A stretch of DNA of 64,000 nucleotides from Pseudomonas frederiksbergensis. Lineage in GTDB: Bacteria; Pseudomonadota; Gammaproteobacteria; Pseudomonadales; Pseudomonadaceae. This document shows positions 17,389-26,700 of the stretch, in pieces. The notes beneath the pieces are model-generated. The model was not told the origin of the DNA. It saw nothing but the letters and a program-made list of their open reading frames with translations, and ran no database searches. The DNA lies in the NCBI RefSeq assembly GCF_001874645.1, contig NZ_CP017886.1:1-64000 (forward strand), written 5' to 3'. The first letter of the stretch is position 1; every line of letters begins with the position of its first letter. The translations under genes were made by a program, and so were the position numbers.

Positions 17389-17871
17389 ATGATCAGACGG
17401 TTTCGGCTGGAGCAGAAGTCGCTTTACGAGAAACTGGTCATTGCTCAGCGCTTGTCGGACATGCTGGAAAAATTCCTCGACGGGCGTCGGGCTCCGCTGG
17501 AAATTGGCGCCGAGCAAGGTGGTATCGAAGAGTGGGATGACGTCGTAATTGTCCATTCCCGAGATTCATTTGAGCACCTGCAGGTCAAGCGTCAGACCAC
17601 GGACTTCTGCACCAAAGACCCCGATATGCAAGTGTATCTGGGCAAGCTTGCAAAGCTCCGACTCGCCCGTAAAAAGAAGCGCGCAAAACCTGCTTCCGGC
17701 TCCTCTGAACCTGTTGTTACGGACGAACCCACCTCGGACGAACCCGCTGATGCCGCTGATGCCGCTGATGCCGCTGATGCCAATGCTGACGCGGCCAAGG
17801 ACAGCCTTTCCGTTCTTGACTCGGCGTTTTCGAGCTTAGCCAAGCATGCCCGCGCCGGCACATTCGCTTAA
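17389..17871 (+). CDS. PD-(D/E)xK-like nuclease domain protein (N-terminal part of an ABC-3C effector)
   Basis: 160 residues. The section G45-I-E-E-W-D50-D51 followed by H-L-Q65-V-K67 matches the D...(E/Q)xK active site of restriction-like nucleases seen in DUF4297/Cap4-type defence proteins. A low-complexity Ala/Asp linker (residues 119-135, coded by 9-base repeats) and a SSLAKHARAGTFA end follow. The stop TAA at 17869-17871 is in the same frame as the next gene, which starts with the very next codon, TTG. The two may be one protein interrupted by a nonsense codon. Confidence 0.6.
   Translation: MIRRFRLEQKSLYEKLVIAQRLSDMLEKFLDGRRAPLEIGAEQGGIEEWDDVVIVHSRDSFEHLQVKRQTTDFCTKDPDMQVYLGKLAKLRLARKKKRAKPASGSSEPVVTDEPTSDEPADAADAADAADANADAAKDSLSVLDSAFSSLAKHARAGTFA
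17746..17781 (+). repeat. Four tandem copies of GCTGATGCC
   Basis: 9-base units coding Ala-Asp-Ala, at 17746, 17755, 17764 and 17773, in the linker behind the nuclease domain. The unit length keeps frame, so copy-number change would alter linker length only. Confidence 0.9.
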
Positions 17872-19419
17872 TTGCCTGAACGTCGATTTCAGCTGACGCT
17901 TGTAGGAGCGAATCTGAAAATCAAAGACGATCTAACCGTTAACCATCTGGACGAGCTGTGTAAGCTGTGCCGCCAGGACGGACTCAATCCCAAAGATCTG
18001 GCTCACCGTGTTGACGGCCCGACAACGCGGGCTCACCTCTGGCTCACAACGTGGTGTGGCTTCGAGAATTGGACGCAGATCATCGACACCCTGAAGCTTG
18101 TCACGGTTGCCTGCGTTGGGAATGACGCGACATTGGAGCAGCGCTCAGTCCAATCCCTGGGCAGGCATTTCACGAATCCAGAACGCACGCTCGAACGGCT
18201 AATCTCGGTAATCACCGCAGAGACCTCTGACGTTTCGGCCTTGGGGTGTCATGCGATCATCCGCGAGCTTAGAGATGAGCTTCGCCCTGATATCGAAACA
18301 TGGGCTCAATATCTCTTAGGGGATGAAATTCAGCCTGCCGGCAAGACATGGTCTTTTTCTGGCACCCATGATCTCGGTGCGCTCGTCCCCCGATCAGCAC
18401 AGGGCGTGGTAGATCACTTGTGGGGTAGCTCCCCCGGGAACCGGAGGCTCAGGGTGTATGCACCATACGCACCTCCTGTTGGAGCAACGCTTACGCGTCC
18501 ATCCGCAATATTGCGAATGGCGCTGCACTTGCCCCACGGTAGTCAGAGCCTAATGCTGGGCGAACCAACCTGGCGCTCCAGCGTTAGCCATGAAGTTGGG
18601 CATACCCTCGGTTGCGCCGAAAGTGACCTCAGAGATCTCCCGTGGATAGAAAATGCTGAGCGGCTCGTGTGCACCCTGGATCATGAGTTCAAGACCCAAG
18701 GCGCTGCTCGAGCGGAAGCTGCAGCGCTCGCGAACGCCATGGACGACCTGGTGTGGCAACGACTTATTCAAAGCCTCTCTGCAAAGCTTGCGGCCGTAAA
18801 AGACCCGGCCCTTGCTGATGCCATGGAAACGATCTGGCTGGAGTGGTTGGACGGCTTTACCAATAATCCCGAGAGCCGCCGTCAATTTCTGGAACAGCTT
18901 CTGTACCCGGAAACGGAGGGAAAAAATGCCACGCATGCGCTTCGCCTCGGCCCTCGCACCGTAGACCTATTGGTCACCGCGGTGGAATTATTGTTGCTGG
19001 TTGCGGTGGGGGTTGGTGGCACCGGCACTGCCTGGAAGCACTTCCCGGATTTTGGAGAGGTGTTGAGCATCGCTCTCAGGTACTGGTCTGGCCCCGCAAG
19101 TGGAGCGCCCGAAGTCCGTGAGCTATCTGACGATCCGTTGATCAACGTTATCGGCCCGTCCCCTGCCCCGGTCGTGATTCTGTCAGGCGTGAGCACTCCT
19201 CCCTCAGAGCTGTTGAATATCGGAATGGCTGACGATGCAGAGACGGCCACCAGTATGGCGGCAGAACGTCGACCACATCTGCTCGTGACCCGCTCAGGGG
19301 TATTCAATCAATTGCGCTTCGGTACGCTAGCCACGGTGCGGCAACACTTTAGTAAACAATTGCAAGATCGACTGCTCGCCCGCCAGTCAGCCATCGATAC
19401 GAATACGAAAGGAATCTGA
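17872..19419 (+). CDS. ABC-three-component-like large component
   Basis: 515 residues from TTG 17872, with no stop or gap between it and the preceding frame except one TAA. Begins with LPERRFQLTLVGANLKIKDD and LDELCKLCRQDGL. HEVGH at about residue 239 matches a zinc-protease HExxH by pattern. A strongly hydrophobic stretch lies at about 363-388 (LLVTAVELLLLVAVGVGGTG). The C-terminus ends with a small domain (RPHLLVTRSGVFNQLRFGTL). Operon order (this, middle component, Rad50-like ATPase) is that of ABC-3C defence systems. Direct family membership is inferred. Confidence 0.5.
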   Translation: MPERRFQLTLVGANLKIKDDLTVNHLDELCKLCRQDGLNPKDLAHRVDGPTTRAHLWLTTWCGFENWTQIIDTLKLVTVACVGNDATLEQRSVQSLGRHFTNPERTLERLISVITAETSDVSALGCHAIIRELRDELRPDIETWAQYLLGDEIQPAGKTWSFSGTHDLGALVPRSAQGVVDHLWGSSPGNRRLRVYAPYAPPVGATLTRPSAILRMALHLPHGSQSLMLGEPTWRSSVSHEVGHTLGCAESDLRDLPWIENAERLVCTLDHEFKTQGAARAEAAALANAMDDLVWQRLIQSLSAKLAAVKDPALADAMETIWLEWLDGFTNNPESRRQFLEQLLYPETEGKNATHALRLGPRTVDLLVTAVELLLLVAVGVGGTGTAWKHFPDFGEVLSIALRYWSGPASGAPEVRELSDDPLINVIGPSPAPVVILSGVSTPPSELLNIGMADDAETATSMAAERRPHLLVTRSGVFNQLRFGTLATVRQHFSKQLQDRLLARQSAIDTNTKGI

Positions 19420-19420
19420 A

Positions 19421-20020
19421 ATGCTAACAATCTCGGAGATGGTTGAAGCCATCTCTAACCGTGCCGAAGGTCGCTATGACGTTTCCTATGCCGATTCGGT
19501 GGAATTGCCACCGCCATTGGCTGAGATCGCTACCGCAGGGATGCAGCTCAAACGGGTCAATCAGGAGAATGCGGGCTGGCGGACGGTCTTGATCGCAGCC
19601 TTTCCCTACGATGTGGCAAAAATCCAGGGGGCGTTTCGGTGGGCCGCGGATGTCCGTGACATGCTTCCAGAGCCGCAAACTGCTGACCTCTACATGTTCA
19701 TGCTCATTGAAGGTGTCGCGTCTGAGGATGCTGCTCGTCTCGAGACGGACGACCGTTTCTGCAGAAAGGTAGTCGTCAGAGAGGACGAAGACGCCGGTTC
19801 CTTTCTCGACCGTAGCTTCCTTGCGACACTTTCGATTCCTGGTAGCTCAGACAGCATTAGTGATCCATTGTCAGCTTCCCTCAGCGCCCTTGTCCTGGCG
19901 CATGCCTGGGTTGAGCCGCATCGCGATACATGGCGAGACCTGTTGCTGTCTGGAAAGTCGGGTAGTGAGATCGCTGAAGCCCTCAAGGTTTCGGCGTTCG
20001 GCGAAGAGGACGAGCAATGA
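19421..20020 (+). CDS. ABC-three-component middle component-like protein
   Basis: 199 residues starting one base after the previous stop and overlapping the ATPase gene by four bases. The DDRFCRKVVVREDED section resembles the D-x-x-F-x-RK-V motif of the ABC-3C middle component 1 family, a small linker protein between effector and ATPase. No membrane segment. The call depends mostly on the operon. Confidence 0.55.
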   Translation: MLTISEMVEAISNRAEGRYDVSYADSVELPPPLAEIATAGMQLKRVNQENAGWRTVLIAAFPYDVAKIQGAFRWAADVRDMLPEPQTADLYMFMLIEGVASEDAARLETDDRFCRKVVVREDEDAGSFLDRSFLATLSIPGSSDSISDPLSASLSALVLAHAWVEPHRDTWRDLLLSGKSGSEIAEALKVSAFGEEDEQ

Positions 20021-23000
20021 AGCATTTAAAGTCCATCACGCTCTCGAACATCCGCCGGTTTGGCGCTGAAACTACGATTGAGCTCAGCCGCGGGGCAACC
20101 ATTCTCCTGGCCCCCAATGGCACCGGGAAGACGGCGATCTTTGAAGCCATCGAGTTCGCACTGACTGGCAAGATCTCTCGCCTGGACGGAAATCTTGTCC
20201 CGATTATCCGAGACTCTCAATCCATGGCTCGAGTGAGCCTTGATTTCGGTGATCTGCAAGCCAGCGCGCAAGTTACCAACATCGGAGACGTTGAGACATC
20301 GGGCGATCTGAGCCCTCTTTTTCCAGAGACAGCCTCTGAAGACATCCCCTTTCTGCTCAGGCTTACCCACCTGCTTGATCAGCGTGAGGGTGAATGGCTG
20401 GTCAAGGCAGATCCCAAAGTCGCTGGTTCCCAGCTGGAGCGGTTGCCAATTGGTAAAGATGGCAGCCAGGTAAGCTCTGCCCTTGGCAGCATCCGCCGAG
20501 CGCTCACAGAGCAGCTTAAGCACGCGAAAGCCTCGCTGGAATCGCTCGAAGCCGAGTTTGCTGAATGGCAGAGCTTCAGCCTTGACCGAGATCAGGCGGC
20601 TGCGCAGACCCAAGGGGCGCTTCGCAGCAGGGAAAGCATTGCCGAATCGATATCGGACATTGCGCACCAGGCGCAAAGCTTCGACCAACTGCCCGCTGGC
20701 CTGCTCGTACCGCCACTGGGCCAATATGGGTTGGAAACGGTGCATGATGCGTTGGAGCAATTGGTGCAAATCAAGCTTGAGCGACTTCGTGAGCAGATCA
20801 AGGCATTGGCTGAGGTCGACGGCCTCATAGGCCGGTTTGTATCTGAACAAGCTCGTTCAGAGCAGCTCAGTGCCGAATTCATCTCCGCGACGCAGGAGCT
20901 GGATCAGAAGAAAGAAAATCGCTCGTTGGCCGTGGCTACTCTTGAGCAGCTTCAACGAGAGTTGGTCGCCGCAGAAACTGAGCGCGATACGATTGCTCAG
21001 CAGCTCAACCGGTACGTGAATGAGACCAAGGCGAAAGAGGCGGTCGAACAACGCCAGCAGGTGCTTAAGTCCGCCGACGATGCCCTCACCAACACTGAGT
21101 TGGAAGCTTCTACGGCGCGCAGAGTGCATGAGGGGCATGAGCAGATCCGTGTCCAACACGACCTGATTAATGGACAGCGCAAGACGCTGCTACAGATTCA
21201 CGCCGACCTTCTCACAGCTCAGGAACTCCTGGATCGCTGGGAGCTGACCCTTCAGCACGTTGCGGAGGTTACCGGCACCATCAGCGGTGAGGAGGTACAT
21301 GAGGACATCCTCAACGAACAGCTTCGTGTTGCGCTATTCGCCAGGGCCGCCGCCGAAGTAGAAGATCAGGCCGCTAAGAGCCATCACGAAAATCTGACCT
21401 CGGCGGCTGACTCGATACGCCAAGCCGTTGCATCCATCGCGGCCCACTTACCAAGCGATCGTGGTGATTGCCCATTATGTGGCGAAGAGCATGGCGCGGT
21501 CGCATTACATGAGCGTGTCGCCAAGGCGCTGGCGGCTATTGACCCCAATGTCGTCGAAGCTGAACGGCGTTTGAAAAAGGCCGCTGATATTCTGCGTGAC
21601 TGTACAGAAGCGGTAACGGGCGCCGAAGCAGAATTGAGTGCATGCAAGAACAGGATCACTCAACTGGAGTCACAGCAGGCATCCCTGAAAGCGGATATCG
21701 CCGAGATCAGCTCCAACATTCTTCTTGGCGGCGATACTGTGCCCTTGGCGAAAGAGTCCATCCGGCTTCGCGTTGGTGCCAATGCTGCTGCGAAGCTGCA
21801 GCTGGACGAGAAACAAAGCAAACTCGCATCGCCAGCAACCTCAGAGATTTTTGAGCAATCCAGGAACGCATACGACGCAGCTGTTCGTGCAGTAGACGCC
21901 GCGCGGCAGGCCCGGTCGGAAGCCAGCACCAGGCTGGAGCAAGCCACTGCGGCGTTGGCAGCGATCACCGCCGACGCCCCGCCAGCGCAATCCTTGGCAG
22001 AGCTGTCCACCGCGCAGAACCAGAATGCCAATCAGCTAGTCGAGCTAGGCGCTAAGGTGACTGCCGAGCAGTCCGCCCTGGATCGTCAGCAGGCTCAGCT
22101 GACAGATGCCACGAATACGGCAGATGATCTGGAGACTCAGCTATCCGAGGCCCAAGCTCGATTGGCTACGATTAGAGCGTCCTGGCGTCAGCTCTCATTC
22201 ACCGGCGATCCCACTGTCGAGGTTGCGAGCAGTCATGAGACTCAGCTGCAGTCCACCAGCACAGAGCTTACCAGGCACTCAGAGGCACTTCAGACCATCA
22301 AAATAGAGATCGGCGCCTGGAGCAAAATAGAGCAGGCCCGTCTCGCACAGGGCCTTCTGGATCGGCGGCGCGGCGAGCGGTCGGAAGATGACTTTTCGAC
22401 TCACCTTCATCAACAAGTGGAGTCGAAGCGGACGGGCATGCAGCGTCTGTCGCAGCTATCTGCAGCGATGGAGTCGCTTAATCAGTTCCTTTCCTCCGAA
22501 ATCGCGAACGTCCAGAAACACGTCCAGGCGGTTATGCCTCGGTGGCAGGCACTGCTCAAGCGCGTGGTCAGAGAACAAAGGTTCACCGGGACGAACCTGA
22601 GTTTCCGAAGCTCCTATCAAAAGCCACGTGCTGAGGTGTCTGTGCCGCTCCACGGGGGGTTAGCCCCAGTACCCTCGATAGCCAGTGAAGCCCAACTGAC
22701 GGATCTGCAACTGACGTTTCTGCTATCAATGGCGTTGGAGCATCAGTGGTCTCCGTGGCGCGGACTTCTCCTTGACGACCCCACACAGCATCACGACCTG
22801 GTGCACGCCGCGTCTGTCTTTGATGTGCTTCGCGACTACATCATTGATCATGATTTCCAGGTGGTCATCGCCACCCACGACGCCCTTCAGGCCCGTTACT
22901 TCATGCGCAAACTGCAGAATGATGGGATCGAAGCACGCATATGGTCACTTGTTCCCACCCCTGAGGGCGTAACCGCGGTGGAAACCCCTTGGCCGGGCAG

Positions 23001-23025
23001 AAGCCAGATAACGGTGAGCGAGTAG
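20017..23025 (+). CDS. Rad50/SMC-like ABC ATPase of the defence operon
   Basis: 1,002 residues. Walker A (APNGTGKT) at about 32-39. Two long coiled-coil arms about 160-480 and 510-800. A CPLC hook at about 485, as in Rad50. Walker B (GLLLDDPTQHHD) at about 915-926 and an H-loop (ATHD) at about 952. It is expected to sense or bind DNA or a DNA-protein state and drive the nuclease component. Size and layout match the ATPase partner of ABC-three-component systems. Confidence 0.85.
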   Translation: MKHLKSITLSNIRRFGAETTIELSRGATILLAPNGTGKTAIFEAIEFALTGKISRLDGNLVPIIRDSQSMARVSLDFGDLQASAQVTNIGDVETSGDLSPLFPETASEDIPFLLRLTHLLDQREGEWLVKADPKVAGSQLERLPIGKDGSQVSSALGSIRRALTEQLKHAKASLESLEAEFAEWQSFSLDRDQAAAQTQGALRSRESIAESISDIAHQAQSFDQLPAGLLVPPLGQYGLETVHDALEQLVQIKLERLREQIKALAEVDGLIGRFVSEQARSEQLSAEFISATQELDQKKENRSLAVATLEQLQRELVAAETERDTIAQQLNRYVNETKAKEAVEQRQQVLKSADDALTNTELEASTARRVHEGHEQIRVQHDLINGQRKTLLQIHADLLTAQELLDRWELTLQHVAEVTGTISGEEVHEDILNEQLRVALFARAAAEVEDQAAKSHHENLTSAADSIRQAVASIAAHLPSDRGDCPLCGEEHGAVALHERVAKALAAIDPNVVEAERRLKKAADILRDCTEAVTGAEAELSACKNRITQLESQQASLKADIAEISSNILLGGDTVPLAKESIRLRVGANAAAKLQLDEKQSKLASPATSEIFEQSRNAYDAAVRAVDAARQARSEASTRLEQATAALAAITADAPPAQSLAELSTAQNQNANQLVELGAKVTAEQSALDRQQAQLTDATNTADDLETQLSEAQARLATIRASWRQLSFTGDPTVEVASSHETQLQSTSTELTRHSEALQTIKIEIGAWSKIEQARLAQGLLDRRRGERSEDDFSTHLHQQVESKRTGMQRLSQLSAAMESLNQFLSSEIANVQKHVQAVMPRWQALLKRVVREQRFTGTNLSFRSSYQKPRAEVSVPLHGGLAPVPSIASEAQLTDLQLTFLLSMALEHQWSPWRGLLLDDPTQHHDLVHAASVFDVLRDYIIDHDFQVVIATHDALQARYFMRKLQNDGIEARIWSLVPTPEGVTAVETPWPGRSQITVSE

Positions 23026-23080
23026 CCACCACCAGCCCTCGACGATGTGTGAGCAGTCAACAGGGCCTGAAGGCTAAAAC

Positions 23081-23111
23081 GACCGTGCCAAGCTTTCGGT
23101 TTGGCACGGTC
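23081..23111 (+). terminator. Hairpin after the ABC-type operon
   Basis: GACCGTGCCAA pairs with TTGGCACGGTC, 11 perfect pairs with a 9-base loop. No clear U run follows, so termination is probable but not proven. Confidence 0.6.
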
Positions 23112-23212
23112 ACATGATGCCTACGCTGAGCCTGATAACCTTCATCGCCATGTATTGCGCGCCAGAGACCAGCAAACGAGATATTGGTGAGTTCGCTCAG
23201 CCGATCCCGCCG

Positions 23213-23673
23213 CTACGACGGAGAGTAACCAGGGTACCCGCCGAGGTAGTCCGCTCGTATTCCCAAGGTGGGATCCGCCATGAAATTTAAAGCATGATTT
23301 TTCGCAACCGTAGGTAGCGAGTCCCACCAGGAGATTCGAATCGCATGGTTCTCGCAACACGCGAGCGAAAACCGGAGCAGCATGTCCTCAATCTTTGCCC
23401 CGCCGCGCCCTGATTCCGCCAAGGAGTAGATGAATCGCTGGTAGCTTAAATCGCTTGATTCATGCCATGCGAGAACGAATGCCCAACCATATTCGGAGGG
23501 GCTGTGAAGAGAACTAGGAGATCCAGGTCTCTGGTTTCGGGGCCCAAGTCCTGTAGCTGGCGGCCTTGAAAATCAAAATCAGAGAAGATCAGCCCCGAGG
23601 CCTGCAGCGAGCATCGAGACGTTGAGCCAAAGATAATTAATTTCAGACCCGTAAAATCGTTGGCCGATAGCAT
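23213..23673 (-). pseudogene. Decayed C-terminal copy of the 28569 CxxC/HNH-like gene
   Basis: Two frames together match the last 150 residues of the intact protein at 28569-29603: (L/I)QA(S/T)GL(I/L)F.D(F/Y)DF.GR..QDLGPE, FTAP, then after a shift near 23460 HESSD, GGAK(I/L)EDMLLR, CENHA(I/V)RISWW. No start or N-terminal half is present. It sits directly downstream of the helicase gene, while the intact gene sits directly upstream. Confidence 0.85.
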
Positions 23674-23795
23674 CGGGATTGCCCACCCTGCCCTCGCCTA
23701 CCACGACGCCTTATCTGCATCGCCAACTGCTCCGTCGATGCAGCCAGCTTGGGACTGCCGCGCACAAATCGATCCTGTGCGCGGTCAGTCAATTC

Positions 23796-26700
23796 TCAGA
23801 TAGGTAGTGCTTGCTGCTCCTCACCGGCAGTCGTTGGTGCTGCCAACTCACCGATGTCCTCGTCATCTTCATCCATGGATGTGCTAACCGCGGATGACCA
23901 TTCCCGTAGCTCTACTACAGCCGGGAGCTTTTCCAAGGCATTAGTCGGTTCGATCCCGAGCTCAGCTAGGCGCTGCAGAAGCTCTCCGAAGATTTCCTCC
24001 TTATGCATGCTCCAGGACGAAGCAAAGCACCGCCAGAACGTCCAGCCTGCACGCTCGAGGATACGTTGGCGATTCATGTCTGCCTCCCAGCGATCGGGGC
24101 CATGGAAAGCGTCCCCATCACACTCGATGGCCAGACGATTATCGTTGGCGCCTTCTACGACCATGTCGAGCCTGAATGCCCCACTCTTCACCTGCGGGAT
24201 GACGCGGTATCCCCGCTCAACCAATCTGCTGAATACCTGCTGCTCGAACCCAGACTCGCACAGCTTGATGAGGCCATCCTGATCGACCTCCTGCTCAGTT
24301 AGCGGTTTGCTGAAGTACTCGAGGAGTGTACGACGAACATCTTTCTGGGAGAGGTGATCAAGAGTGACCGAGCGAATCAGGTACATCCTGTCACGCGCAC
24401 GGCTAGCGGCTACGTTGAACCGCTGTTCAGCAGCATTGCCTGAAAGCGGATGGCAGTTCTCCGGATCTGCGACCATGGAAATGAAGATGATGTCGCGCTC
24501 GCTCCCCTGGAAGGTGCTGGCGTCACCACACGCAAATTCGCGTGCGTGGAGCTCCACGGCCGGGCATCGTTCACGTACTAGCGAATCGATGAATTTGGCT
24601 TGTTCCATGCCCCCTAGCAGCGTCACCACACCAATCGAGCGACCCGCATACTTGTCGTCCTTGATAAGTGCCTGGATTTCTTCAACGATGGCTTCGGCCT
24701 CAAGCTTGTTGCAGCCCTTCTTGTTCCTCACTCCGTCTTTGACGTAGATGTCCACCAGCGGTGGATCGAGGCGCTCGGATGGTCGAGGGATTCGAAGGGG
24801 CTGGATCGCACCGCCGTAGAACTGGTTGGAATAGGAAATGATGGGAGGGACGCAGCGGAAATGCTCACGCAGCATAACCATGTGACCAGCGAAGACTCGC
24901 GATGCCAAATCGTAAAGAGATTTATCCGGCGTCATGTCGGCGCCATAGGGCTGGTCATTCAGGAACCGGTTACGAAGCTCGCCGATCCTCTTGCCGGATT
25001 TGAAACCGCCATCGGGAGAAACCTGCTTGTCATCCCCTACTACCAGTACCTTTTTGGCCCTGACGATAGCCGGCAAAGCCCATAAGTCTGACTGGCTCGC
25101 CTCATCCACAATCACCAGGTCGAAGGCGCCTATTTCCGCCGGCATGGACTCAGAAATCTTGGCGTGACTCATGATCCAGCATGGCACGGCGCCGGCAGCA
25201 TCCTGCATGCACTGTTGAGCATCGCGGCGATAACGCTCCGCGTTCGGCCCTGTCCCCTGCCCTATCTTGCGTATCGCTGTCGAGTAGCCGGCTAACGCTT
25301 GCAGTACCATCGGGCTGGCATTGGCCTTAGTGGACAGCCAAGCCGCTCGGCTCACCACTTCCCGATACATACGCGCCAGGCCAGCCTCGAGTTTTACCCG
25401 CTTGCCGTTTAGCTCGACGAGTTCATGACGCGCTTCGATGCTCTGCAGGTGAGAGCGTATCTGCGCATGCTGCCACGCCTCCTTCCAACTACTTGGGAAA
25501 GCCAGGTCTTCAGCACCGTTCTCAACGGGGACAGTCAACAACCGATCGGAGAGCTTTTCCGCTCCAGCTGTCATCACCCGATGCGCGCCCTCCCTGACAT
25601 GATTCAGGAGGCCACCGAGTTCTCTGATCCGCTGCAGTTCTGTCAGCAGGTCGACATACTGGGATACGATCCGATGCGTATCCTGATCCGGGCTGCCCAG
25701 GCACTCCAGAACAAATGTACGAAGCCGGCAGGCGATAGGGCCCTCGCCCGCGACTTTGGCCTGCAGAATCGCGAGCGAGGCGCCCGCCATACTGAGATCT
25801 AATCGCGCAAGGTTTTGAGTGAGGTGTTGCCGCAGGCCACGAATCTCGGCAATTGTCAGCCGATGCATGTTATCCGGCGCGTCTGCGAAGACCTCCTCGC
25901 AGAGCGGCTGTACCTTGTCGACGTACCGTGAGGTGAGCTCGAGAGCCGCCTTAACTGTACTAACGGTCAGCTCCAGTTGCCGCAGATGGGCCATTCCCGC
26001 TTGAAGTCGCGGGATCCCCAGGGTCTCGGCCAGCGGGTTCCAACGCGCAGTGAAGGATCGCACGTCCACGTAAAGCTTCAGGTAGTCCTGGACGGTCTTC
26101 CAGTGCTCGGCAGACTTCGGAGCCGAGCCATTGATCCGGACATGGCTGATGTGTGTCTTGGCTTGGGATGCTCCGAAGCTCATCAGACCAAACGGCTTTC
26201 CTGTTTCGGTAGCTCTATCCACGGCCTCGGACGTTTTCTCGCAATCCAAGGCTTCCTCTGGGAATTCAACAGAGTTTTCCAGCATGACCTTGCGGCGTTG
26301 CATCAACGCCTGCGCGGCTGGAAGCATGCCTACAAGGACTGAAATCTCACTGTCGTAGCGTCCACCTGCCGCCTTGAATCGCAGCTCCAGCGACCAAGGA
26401 GTTTCGCAGTCCCCGCCGTCGTGCAACACCACAAGCTTTTCTTCGCACTGATCCAGTTCCAGATCCAGCTTCCTGGCGGCAGCGACAACGGCTTCACTGT
26501 CGGATTTCAGGGGCATGAGATCACCCTGACCCAGGGCATATTCGAGCGACTTTAGCTGGCAGAGTGAGCCATGGAGCTTGCCGATATCCGCCGCTGCCGG
26601 TAATTGCTCCAACTCAGGCAGACTGTAGTTGACGTAGACAAGGTCATGCCCGAGGTCGCGACGGGCCTGTCTTAAGCTTCTACCGAACTCATCGTCGAAA

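Noticed and set aside
20026..20850. 274-codon minus-strand frame over the ABC ATPase
   Set aside because: Shadow of the Walker A region; the plus-strand protein is unmistakable.
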